In this document: positions 1 through 6,733 of the stretch, piece by piece | How the letters are laid out: each line of letters begins with the position of its first letter | Position numbering within the stretch: position 1 is the first letter of the stretch | Source of the DNA: an uncultured Gemmiger sp. | GTDB taxonomy: Bacteria; Bacillota; Clostridia; Oscillospirales; Ruminococcaceae | DNA: 64,000 nt | Direction of reading: 5' to 3' | Assembly (NCBI GenBank): GCA_944386225.1 | Contig: CALXAH010000001.1 | Coordinates: 44,161-108,160, forward strand | Position numbers and translations under genes: made by a program | The notes under the pieces: generated by a model | Told to the model about the DNA's origin: nothing | Seen by the model: only the letters and a program-made list of their open reading frames with translations | Database searches by the model: none

Positions 1-1
1 G

Positions 2-892
2 GAACAAGCTATGGCGCAGGCGATCACACAGGAGATGGTGCTGGAACTGCTGCCCCCGCGCCGGCAGGAGACCCACAAGGGCAGCTACGGCAAGGCGCTG
101 GCGGTGGCCGGCTGCGCCCGGTACCGGGGCGCGGCGGCCCTGGCGGCGGAAGGCCTGCTGCGGGGCGGCGCGGGGCTGGTGACCCTGGCCTCTACCGAAA
201 CAGTGCTGGCCGGGGTGATCCCCCGCCTGCCGGAATGCGTCTGTCTGCCCTGCCCCCAGGAATCTCAGAACGGCGGGATCAGCCGCACGGCGGGCAAGCG
301 GATTCTGGAGGCCAGCCGGGGCTGCGACGCGTTGCTGCTGGGGCCGGGGCTGGGCAATACCGAGGACACCGCCGCCCTGGTGGAATTGCTGGCCCCGGGG
401 GCGGGCTGCGGGGTGGTTCTGGACGCGGACGGGCTGAACGCGGCCGCCGCCATGGATGCGCTGCCCCGGCCGGTGGACGCGCCGCTGGTGATCACCCCCC
501 ATCCCGGGGAGATGGCCCGTCTGTGCGGGCTGACGGTGGCCGAGGTGGAGGCCGGCCGGGAGGGCATCGCCGCGGGCTATGCCCGGGCCAACGGCTGCGT
601 GGTGGTGCTGAAAGGCCACCGCACCCTGGTGGCCGGGCCGGACGGTCAGGTGTACAAGAATACCACCGGCAACGCCGGGCTTTCCCGGGGCGGCAGCGGG
701 GATATCCTGGCCGGGCTGCTCACGGCGCTGCTGGCCCAGAAGCCGGACGATCCCATGGCCGCGGCGATGTGCGCGGTGTGGCTGCACGGCGCAGCCGCCG
801 ACCGGTGCGCCGCCCGCCGCAGCCAGTACGCCATGCTGCCCCACGATCTGTTTGAGGATCTGGGTGCCCTGCTGGCCGAACAGGGCCGCTGA
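2..892 (+). CDS. nnrD: ADP-dependent (S)-NAD(P)H-hydrate dehydratase, possibly the C-terminal half of a bifunctional Nnr protein
   Basis: Repairs damaged NAD(P)H hydrates in the cytoplasm, using ADP (or ATP) to dehydrate the S form. The protein has the ribokinase-like fold of the YjeF C-terminal domain, with an early HKGSYG segment, a GPGLG loop, LDADGLN, TPHPGEM and the catalytic glycine-rich segment with GGSGDILAG. The first ATG is at 11, but no Shine-Dalgarno site precedes it and the frame stays open to the window edge. In bifunctional Nnr enzymes an epimerase domain precedes exactly this kind of start, so the gene may continue to the left. The dehydratase assignment is firm; the true start is not known from this window. 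Confidence 0.88.
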   Translation, partial: EQAMAQAITQEMVLELLPPRRQETHKGSYGKALAVAGCARYRGAAALAAEGLLRGGAGLVTLASTETVLAGVIPRLPECVCLPCPQESQNGGISRTAGKRILEASRGCDALLLGPGLGNTEDTAALVELLAPGAGCGVVLDADGLNAAAAMDALPRPVDAPLVITPHPGEMARLCGLTVAEVEAGREGIAAGYARANGCVVVLKGHRTLVAGPDGQVYKNTTGNAGLSRGGSGDILAGLLTALLAQKPDDPMAAAMCAVWLHGAAADRCAARRSQYAMLPHDLFEDLGALLAEQGR

Positions 893-1019
893 TTTTCCCT
901 CTCCGTTCGGGGAACGATACGAAAAAACGCCCGATCCGCTAAAATTATTCATAATTGTATGGTATCCTGTTTCCGAAACAAACCGCCGGGGCTCCGGTTC
1001 CGGGAAAGGTAGCCGCTTT

Positions 1020-1811
1020 ATGAACCTTCTGTTTTCCATCACGCCATCCTTTGTGCCGCTGCTGGGCAGCTGCCTGCGCTCCATCCTGAAAAACGGCGGG
1101 GCAGACCGGTATACGGCCTATATTCTGCATTCCGGCCTGTCCCCCGCCGCCTGCCGCACCCTGGAGGCGGAGTTCGGCGCACGGCTGGAGATGCGGTTTC
1201 TTCCGGTGGACGAGCACCTGTTTGACGGGTTTCCCGAATTCAGGCGGTATCCCCGGCAGATCTACTACCGGCTGGCCGCACCGCTGCTGCTGCCGCCGGA
1301 AGTTGACCGCATCCTGTATCTGGATGTGGACACGGTGGTGATCAATCCGCTGGGCCCGCTGTACAGCGCCTCCTTTGACGGGGCCTGTTTCATGGCCTGC
1401 ACCAATACCCGGAAACTGCTGACCCGGGTGAACCAGCTTCGTCTGGGCGCCGGGGAGGACGTGCCCTATATCAACAGCGGGGTGCTGATGATGGATCTGG
1501 ACGCGCTGCGCCGGGTAGTGTCCATGGAGCAGATCCGCCGGTACGCCAACGAGATGTACGACCGGCTTGTGCTGCCGGATCAGGATATCCTGACCGCCCT
1601 GTACGGGGACCGGGTGAAGCTGCTGGACAGCCTGGTGTACAACCTGAGCGACCGCACCCTGCGGCTGTACAACGCCACCCCCGGCAACGAAAAGCGGGAT
1701 CTGGCCTGGGTGCGCCGTCATACGGTGATCGTGCACTATTTTGGCCGCAACAAGCCCTGGAAGGCCCATTACCGGGGTGTGCTGGGCACATTTTACTACG
1801 AGTTTGCCTGA
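1020..1811 (+). CDS. Glycosyltransferase family 8 protein
   Basis: A retaining GT-A glycosyltransferase of family 8 (general stress protein A/LgtC type), moving a hexose from a nucleotide sugar. The 263-residue product has the DxD metal site in YLDVDTVV, the family motif NSGVLMMDLDAL, an acidic DQDIL segment and the C-terminal HYFGRNKPW block that ends GT8 catalytic domains. The frame opens earlier, at 852 inside nnrD, but homology begins at the ATG at 1020, which follows a GGGAAAGG stretch. No signal peptide or membrane helix is seen. A strong hairpin terminator follows the stop, so it seems to be a short transcript of its own or the tail of the nnrD unit. Acceptor unknown. Confidence 0.87.
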   Translation: MNLLFSITPSFVPLLGSCLRSILKNGGADRYTAYILHSGLSPAACRTLEAEFGARLEMRFLPVDEHLFDGFPEFRRYPRQIYYRLAAPLLLPPEVDRILYLDVDTVVINPLGPLYSASFDGACFMACTNTRKLLTRVNQLRLGAGEDVPYINSGVLMMDLDALRRVVSMEQIRRYANEMYDRLVLPDQDILTALYGDRVKLLDSLVYNLSDRTLRLYNATPGNEKRDLAWVRRHTVIVHYFGRNKPWKAHYRGVLGTFYYEFA

Positions 1812-1854
1812 AAGACGGCCCGGCTGTGCCAGATGCGCAGCCGGGCCGTCTTTT
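1812..1854 (+). terminator. Bidirectional intrinsic terminator
   Basis: A perfect 15-bp stem (1812-1826 with 1838-1852) closes on an 11-nt loop and is followed by TTTT. It ends the GT8 transcript and can also serve the short convergent gene at 1874-1996. Confidence 0.9.
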
Positions 1855-1873
1855 ACTCTGTGTGCAAAGGGGC

Positions 1874-1996
1874 TTATGCCCACTCCTCCCGCAGTTCCTG
1901 CATGGCCTCCCGGGTGGAGTCCGCCGAAAACAGGAATACGCCGCTGTGGCTGTATACCTCCACATGTCCTGCTACCTGCCGAATCACGCAATCCAT
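1874..1996 (-). CDS. Small conserved-looking 40-aa protein
   Basis: A 40-residue ORF starting MDCVIRQVAGHVEVYS and ending in an acidic amphipathic stretch (TREAMQELREEW). The pattern of a short hydrophobic strand, a glycine, and a V-x-V/F strand resembles small orphan proteins of Clostridia and the C-terminal repeat of BofC-like proteins; that family link is tentative. The frame opens further upstream (2143) and would add a hydrophobic segment, but that stretch holds the terminator of the CBS gene and an extended -10 promoter, while a GGCGGGG stretch lies just before the ATG at 1996. The short form is therefore preferred. Function unknown. Confidence 0.6.
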   Translation of the reverse strand: MDCVIRQVAGHVEVYSHSGVFLFSADSTREAMQELREEWA

Positions 1997-2053
1997 ACCG
2001 TACCCCGCCTTTCTGCGATTTTGGGGAGGCGGTTCCTCCCTCTTTCCATCCTC

Positions 2054-2062
2054 AGTATAGCA
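2054..2062 (-). promoter_or_regulatory. Extended -10 promoter for the 40-aa ORF
   Basis: The minus strand reads TGCTATACT, an extended -10 with only a weak -35. It lies between the CBS-gene terminator and the ATG at 1996 and would give a leader of about 50 nt. Confidence 0.55.
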
Positions 2063-2100
2063 AAAGCACAGTACGATAATCAGGATTATCAACACCGGCA

Positions 2101-2132
2101 GAAAAACAGCGGGCCGCCCCGTGCGGCCCGCT
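2101..2132 (-). terminator. Intrinsic terminator of the CBS-domain gene
   Basis: A 10-bp GC-rich stem (AGCGGGCCGC with GCGGCCCGCT) is followed on the minus strand by GTTTTT, 30 bases after the stop at 2162. Confidence 0.85.
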
Positions 2133-2161
2133 TGCACAGCCATGTAAAAGCCCGGTGCGGA

Positions 2162-2611
2162 TCAGGCCCGCACCTTTTCCTCCCGGGCGGTGCGCACATC
2201 CCGGGACGCGCCGCACACCCGGTCATAGCAATACTGGATAATGCAGTTGCGCTTGACCAGGCCGATAAAGCTTTTCTTGTCGTCCACCACCGGCACAAAG
2301 TTCTGGGTCATGGCGGCGGCCACCAGCTCATCCATGGTGGTGGTTACCGGAACCGGCAGATAGTCCCGCTTGCGGGGTACGGCCGATACCGGCACGTCCT
2401 CGGCCCGCTCACAGGACAGATCCATATGGTTCTTGATGTACCAGAGCAGATCGCCCTCGGTGATGGTGCCCGCGTACTCGCCCCGCCGGGTGAGCACCGG
2501 GATGGAGGAATACCGGTGGTACTCCATCTTTTCCAGGGTCTGGCGCAGGGTGAAGTCGTCATAAATGAACGCCACATCCTGCTTGGGGGTAAGGAAGAAC
2601 AACAGATTCAT
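2162..2611 (-). CDS. Tandem CBS-domain protein
   Basis: A 149-residue stand-alone pair of CBS domains. The first spans roughly residues 10-70 (RYSSIPVLTRRGEYAGTITEGDLL) and the second roughly 78-135 (NFVPVVDDKKSFIGLVKRNCII). Such pairs bind adenosine nucleotides; the YkuL/CbpB group of Firmicutes binds cyclic di-AMP, and this protein has the same length and architecture. Its partner enzyme or transporter is not encoded nearby. The start at 2611 has GAGG eight bases upstream. It is monocistronic, with its own promoter at 2673 and terminator at 2101. The nucleotide ligand is inferred from the family only. Confidence 0.85.
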   Translation of the reverse strand: MNLLFFLTPKQDVAFIYDDFTLRQTLEKMEYHRYSSIPVLTRRGEYAGTITEGDLLWYIKNHMDLSCERAEDVPVSAVPRKRDYLPVPVTTTMDELVAAAMTQNFVPVVDDKKSFIGLVKRNCIIQYCYDRVCGASRDVRTAREEKVRA

Positions 2612-2672
2612 ATCGATGCCTCGCTTATGGTAGGATTGAGGGTCGGTGATTTTGCAATCATTTTGTAATTTT

Positions 2673-2678
2673 ATTATA
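2673..2678 (-). promoter_or_regulatory. -10 element of the CBS-gene promoter
   Basis: The minus strand reads TATAAT in an AT-rich stretch about 60 bases before the ATG at 2611. The -35 is weak. Confidence 0.55.
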
Positions 2679-2804
2679 CCGCCTCTTTATGAAAAAGGTA
2701 TGACTAAATTCCGTTGATGATGATTTTTTCGTACATTTGTCACGATGCATTCTGCAAATGTCGTACATCTGCCCAAATGCCGCTTTTCAAAGCAGGCCGG
2801 GCTG

Positions 2805-2874
2805 TGGTATAATAGCCCAAATACAGCCGTTTGCCGGCCGGCTGTACCATTTTGCCGTTATTTTATGGTATAAT
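2805..2874 (+). promoter_or_regulatory. Two tandem extended -10 promoters before the solute-binding lipoprotein gene
   Basis: TGGTATAAT occurs twice, at 2805-2813 and 2866-2874, with no convincing -35 at either. Between them lies an inverted repeat (ACAGCCG at 2823-2829 with CGGCTGT at 2839-2845), which could be an operator or an RNA hairpin from the first promoter. The rest of the 340-base gap (2612-2952) holds the divergent CBS promoter and a GC-rich hairpin at 2914-2932 in the leader. I see no gene in it. Confidence 0.6.
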
Positions 2875-2952
2875 ACCAACACCGGGAACGGCGTGTGCCG
2901 CTTCCCCAGTTCGGCGGCCCGGCGCGGGCCGCGCAAAAGGAAGTGAACGCCC

Positions 2953-4494
2953 ATGCACCCTGTTCTCCGCCGCGCACTGGCGCTGGCGGCCGGCGTCCTG
3001 CTGCTGGCCGGATGCGCTGCCAGTTCCGCGCCGGACGGCAGCGACAACGCCGCCTCCGGCGGGATGGCCACCATCCAGGTGCCGGACGGCGGCAGCACCT
3101 CCGACGGAGTGCTCTGCATCGGCTATACCGAGGCCGACGGCTTCAATCCCTATCTGGTCAACTCCTCGCTGGTGGCCCAGGACGCCGGGCTTGTGTTTGA
3201 AAAGCTGGTGGAGATCACCCCCGAAATGGATCTGGAGTACCGCCTGGCCCAGAGCATTGTAAGCACCGGCAATCAGGTGGTCATCACCCCCCGGGGCGGC
3301 TGCACCTTTGCAGACGGTTCCCCCGTTACGGCCGAGGATCTGCTGGCCAGCCTGCAGGCGGCCCAGGCCAGCGCCATGTATGGCGGACGGTTTGCCAATG
3401 TGACCGGCATGCGGCTGCAAAATGACACCGTGGTGCTGGATCTGGCTGTGCCGGACAGTCTGTTCGCCTATCTGTGCGACATCCCGGTGATGAAAGCCGG
3501 GGAGACCGGCCTGTCCGCCCCCACCGCCAGCGGCCGCTACACCTACGGCGACGGGGCCGACCAGCTGGTGGCCAACCCGCGGGCGCCCTTCGGCGCGGGG
3601 GAAGTCCCCGCCGAGATCCGCCTGTGGCCGGTATCCGGCTATGACGAGCTGGTCAGCAGCTTCTCCCAGGGTTCGGTGAACCTGTACGACGCCATCAGCG
3701 ACAGCGACGCCGCCGGCAGCATGACCAGCCAGCAGAGCTTCTACCGCACCAATGAGCTGATTTATCTGGGGGTGAACAGCACCAGCCAGAAACCCCTGCT
3801 GGCCACCGCCACCGGCCGGGTGGCCCTGAGCCGCATGACCGACCGGCGCAAGCTGGCGCAGGAGAGCTTTTATTCCCGCGCCTACCCGGCCACCGGCATT
3901 GTGAACAGCTTCTACCCCTGCGTGCGGGACGCGCAGGTGATCAGCGCCGACGCCGACACCGGCGAACTGGACGCCCTGATGGCGGCGCTGGGCTACACGA
4001 TGGACACGATGACCGGCTACTACGCCGACGCCTCCGGCGCCCGGCTGGAGGTACAGCTGCTGGTGTATACCGGCAGCGTGTACAAGCGGTACGCGGCCAA
4101 CCTGCTGCGGGAGCAGTGGGGCGAGGCCGGGGTGTATGTACAGATCGTGGAGCAGGACAATTTTGACCAGTATAAGGAACAGGTGCTCAGCGGTCAATTT
4201 GAACTGTACATCGGAGAAGTAAAGTTGTATAATAATATGGATATAACGCCGTTTCTCACCGGCGGGGCCCTGAGTGTGGGCCTGGCCCAGAGTGAGGAAC
4301 TGCTGGCCGCCCGGGACGCGTTCCGTCTGGATACGGCCGCTGCCGGCACCCTGGAACAGACCTTTGCGGATCTGATGCCCCTGGTGCCGCTGGTATGGCA
4401 GAACGGCACCGTGGTGTGCAGCCGGGACGTGACCGGCGTGAACGCCTCGGTAAGCGGCGTGTTTTATTCCCTGGCAAACCTTGCGGTCGCATAA
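2953..4494 (+). CDS. ABC transporter substrate-binding lipoprotein, family 5 (peptide/nickel type)
   Basis: An extracytoplasmic solute-binding lipoprotein of the oligopeptide/dipeptide/nickel class (SBP family 5). The signal peptide ends in the lipobox LLAGC, with lipidated Cys21, followed by a Ser/Gly-rich linker and the SBP_bac_5 fold. Recognisable parts include the GYTEADGFNPY opening, FADGSPVTAEDLLASLQAAQ and the late YKRYAANLLREQWGEAGVYVQIVEQ segment. At 513 residues it has normal length. No permease or ATPase gene adjoins it, so the transporter it serves must be elsewhere. AAGGAAGTG precedes the ATG. Two tandem promoters lie upstream, and the downstream asp23 gene starts 34 bases after the stop. 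Confidence 0.88.
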   Translation: MHPVLRRALALAAGVLLLAGCAASSAPDGSDNAASGGMATIQVPDGGSTSDGVLCIGYTEADGFNPYLVNSSLVAQDAGLVFEKLVEITPEMDLEYRLAQSIVSTGNQVVITPRGGCTFADGSPVTAEDLLASLQAAQASAMYGGRFANVTGMRLQNDTVVLDLAVPDSLFAYLCDIPVMKAGETGLSAPTASGRYTYGDGADQLVANPRAPFGAGEVPAEIRLWPVSGYDELVSSFSQGSVNLYDAISDSDAAGSMTSQQSFYRTNELIYLGVNSTSQKPLLATATGRVALSRMTDRRKLAQESFYSRAYPATGIVNSFYPCVRDAQVISADADTGELDALMAALGYTMDTMTGYYADASGARLEVQLLVYTGSVYKRYAANLLREQWGEAGVYVQIVEQDNFDQYKEQVLSGQFELYIGEVKLYNNMDITPFLTGGALSVGLAQSEELLAARDAFRLDTAAAGTLEQTFADLMPLVPLVWQNGTVVCSRDVTGVNASVSGVFYSLANLAVA

Positions 4495-4528
4495 GGCCGA
4501 CGAATCTGCGTAAAGGAGCGATGACAAG

Positions 4529-4885
4529 ATGATCACCAGCTATACCCCTCAGGGCGCCGTGAGCATCACCGGCGAGTACTTCAATCAGCTTGTGGCCGAG
4601 GTGGCCAAGCGCTGCTACGGGGTGACCGCCATGGGCGACGACACCACAGCCCAGCAGCTCAAGGGCCTGGTGCTGGGCGGCGCCCATGCCGAAAAGGGCG
4701 TGCATGTGGAACAGCGGGACGGCCAGCTGGCCATTCAGCTGCGCATCAAGGTGAGCTATGGGCTCAACATCGCCACCATCGTGCGGGCCATCACCCATAA
4801 GGTCAAGGATGAGGTGGAGCACGCCACCGGCCTGAAGGTCTGCCGCATCGACGTGCGGGTGGAGGACATCCTCTCCGCTGAATGA
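4529..4885 (+). CDS. Asp23/Gls24 family envelope stress protein
   Basis: A 118-residue Asp23/Gls24-fold protein with the typical GAVSITGEYFNQLVAEVA opening and the DVRVEDI ending. Members are small alkaline-shock/envelope-stress proteins. The B. subtilis homologue YloU lies immediately before yloV (fakA-like) as here, so this is the YloU orthologue by position. AAAGGAG stands 10 bases before the ATG. It shares a transcript with the DAK2-domain gene and probably recG. The biochemical role of the YloU subgroup is not established. Confidence 0.88.
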   Translation: MITSYTPQGAVSITGEYFNQLVAEVAKRCYGVTAMGDDTTAQQLKGLVLGGAHAEKGVHVEQRDGQLAIQLRIKVSYGLNIATIVRAITHKVKDEVEHATGLKVCRIDVRVEDILSAE

Positions 4886-4957
4886 CCGTCCGCCCGTACC
4901 TACCCCGCCCGGCGGCCCGGGTTACAAGTGATAATCGTATTTGAGGTGTTTTGAATT

Positions 4958-6640
4958 ATGATTACTGGTAAGATCCTGCGTGACGCGATCCTTTCCGGCG
5001 CCAACAACATCGCCAACCAGCGCACCCGCGTGGACGAGCTGAACGTTTTCCCGGTGCCGGACGGCGACACCGGCACCAACATGAGCATGACCGTAGGGGC
5101 CGCCGTGCCCGAACTGAACGCCCTGGAGGACGACTGCACCGTGGCCGAGGCCTCCAAGGCCGCCGCCAGCGCCATGCTGCGCGGCGCCCGCGGCAACAGC
5201 GGCGTTATCACCAGCCTGCTGTTCCGCGGCTTCTCCAAGGCGCTGGACGGCAAAAAAACCGCCGACGCCGCCGACCTGACCGCCGCGCTGCAGAAGGGTG
5301 TGGAGGCTGCCTACAAGGCCGTGATGAAGCCCACCGAGGGCACCATGCTCACCGTGGCCCGCGTGGCCGGCGAGCAGGCGGCTGCCAGCGGCCTGACCGA
5401 CGTGAACGAGCTCTGGGATCGGGTCATGACCGCCGCGCAGGAAGCCCTGGACAACACCCCCAACCAGCTGCCGGTGCTGAAAAAGGCCGGCGTGGTGGAC
5501 GCGGGCGGCCAGGGCCTGGTGATCATCTTTGCGGGTATGCAGCAGGTGTTCCACGGCGGTGAGATCATCGCCGGCGCCGAAGCCCCCGCCAAGGCCGCGG
5601 GCAGCAGCGCCGCCGGCAAGGGCGTGTTCACCGACGACCTGATGAAGGTAGAGGACATCAAGAACGGCTACTGCACCCAGTTCCTGGTGAACAAGAACGA
5701 GGACTGCAGCACCGAGAAGCTGCGCGCCTTCCTGGAGTCCAACGGCGACAGCGTGGTGGTGATCGAGGATGACGAGGTCATCAACTGCCATGTGCACACC
5801 GCCGACCCGGGCAAGATCCTGAGCCATGCTATCCAGTACGGTTACCTGACCGGCTTCAAGATTGAGAACATGCACGAGCAGTTCCTGGCCCGCCAGAAAC
5901 AGGGCAAGGGCCTGGAGAAGCAGAAGAAGGCCGAGGCGGCCCCCGCCAGCGAGTTCCCCTACGCGGCGGTTGACCCGGAGCGTCCCTACGGCTTTGTGGC
6001 TGTGGCCGCGGGCGAGGGCCTGCGGGCGGTGTTTGCCGACCTGGGTGTGGACGCCATCGTGTCCGGCGGCCAGACCATGAACCCGGCCACCGAGGACATC
6101 GTGGCCGCGGTGCAGAGCGTACCCGCCGAAACCGTGTTCGTGCTGCCCAACAACAAGAACATCATCATGGCCGCCGAGATGGCCCAGAAGATTGCCGACC
6201 GGCGGATCGTGGTGCTGCCCACCCGCACCATTCCCCAGGGCATCACCGCCATGCTGAACTTTGACCCGGATGCCACCGTGGACGCCAACACCATCAACAT
6301 GATGCAGGCGGCCGACAAGGTGAGCACCGGTCTTGTGACCTTTGCCGCCCGCGACAGCGAGTTTGACGGCAAAAAGATCAAGAAGGGCGAGATCATGGCC
6401 CTGGAGAACGGCAAGATCGTGAACACCGGCAGCGACATCACCAAGATCACCTACCGCCTGGCCCGCAGCATGGCCAAGCGGGACACCAGCTTCATCACCG
6501 TGATCAGCGGCTGCGATGTGAGCGAGGAAGAGGCCGAGCGCACCACTGAGCTGGTGCGCGCCAAGGTAGGCGGCGACATCGAGGTCACCCACATCAGCGG
6601 CGGCCAGCCGGTCTACTACTATATGATCAGCGTGGAATAA
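4958..6640 (+). CDS. fakA: DAK2-domain protein, YloV/FakA-type fatty-acid kinase
   Basis: A 560-residue protein with an N-terminal DAK2 (dihydroxyacetone-kinase-like, ATP and Mg binding) domain and a DegV-related C-terminal region. The metal/ATP signature DELNVFPVPDGDTGTN starts near residue 27, with the family segments RGARGNSGVI and DAGGQG after it. FakA phosphorylates fatty acids held by FakB (DegV-family) carriers, letting exogenous fatty acids enter phospholipid synthesis. No fakB gene is in the window. Position between asp23 and recG matches yloU-yloV of B. subtilis. The start is backed by GAGGTG. Kinase function is by family, not shown here. Confidence 0.85.
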   Translation: MITGKILRDAILSGANNIANQRTRVDELNVFPVPDGDTGTNMSMTVGAAVPELNALEDDCTVAEASKAAASAMLRGARGNSGVITSLLFRGFSKALDGKKTADAADLTAALQKGVEAAYKAVMKPTEGTMLTVARVAGEQAAASGLTDVNELWDRVMTAAQEALDNTPNQLPVLKKAGVVDAGGQGLVIIFAGMQQVFHGGEIIAGAEAPAKAAGSSAAGKGVFTDDLMKVEDIKNGYCTQFLVNKNEDCSTEKLRAFLESNGDSVVVIEDDEVINCHVHTADPGKILSHAIQYGYLTGFKIENMHEQFLARQKQGKGLEKQKKAEAAPASEFPYAAVDPERPYGFVAVAAGEGLRAVFADLGVDAIVSGGQTMNPATEDIVAAVQSVPAETVFVLPNNKNIIMAAEMAQKIADRRIVVLPTRTIPQGITAMLNFDPDATVDANTINMMQAADKVSTGLVTFAARDSEFDGKKIKKGEIMALENGKIVNTGSDITKITYRLARSMAKRDTSFITVISGCDVSEEEAERTTELVRAKVGGDIEVTHISGGQPVYYYMISVE

Positions 6641-6662
6641 GGCGGAAGGCCGGATTCCTGCC

Positions 6663-6695
6663 GCGCGGGAGAGGGGTTTCCTCTCCCGCGCTTTT
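6663..6695 (+). terminator. Intrinsic terminator or attenuator between fakA and recG
   Basis: A 12-bp stem (GCGCGGGAGAGG with CCTCTCCCGCGC) followed by TTTT, 22 bases after the fakA stop and 38 bases before recG. I find no clear separate recG promoter, so partial read-through is likely. Confidence 0.8.
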
Positions 6696-6733
6696 CGCTT
6701 CTGCACGAATTTTCCCGAAAGGAGGCACAGGCC

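Noticed and set aside
852-1019. N-terminal extension of the GT8 gene overlapping nnrD
   Set aside because: The 56 extra residues are not GT8-like and a ribosome site and homology begin at 1020.
2000-2143. N-terminal membrane-segment extension of the 40-aa ORF
   Set aside because: The extension runs through the terminator of the neighbouring gene and its own promoter, so translation from 2143 is unlikely.
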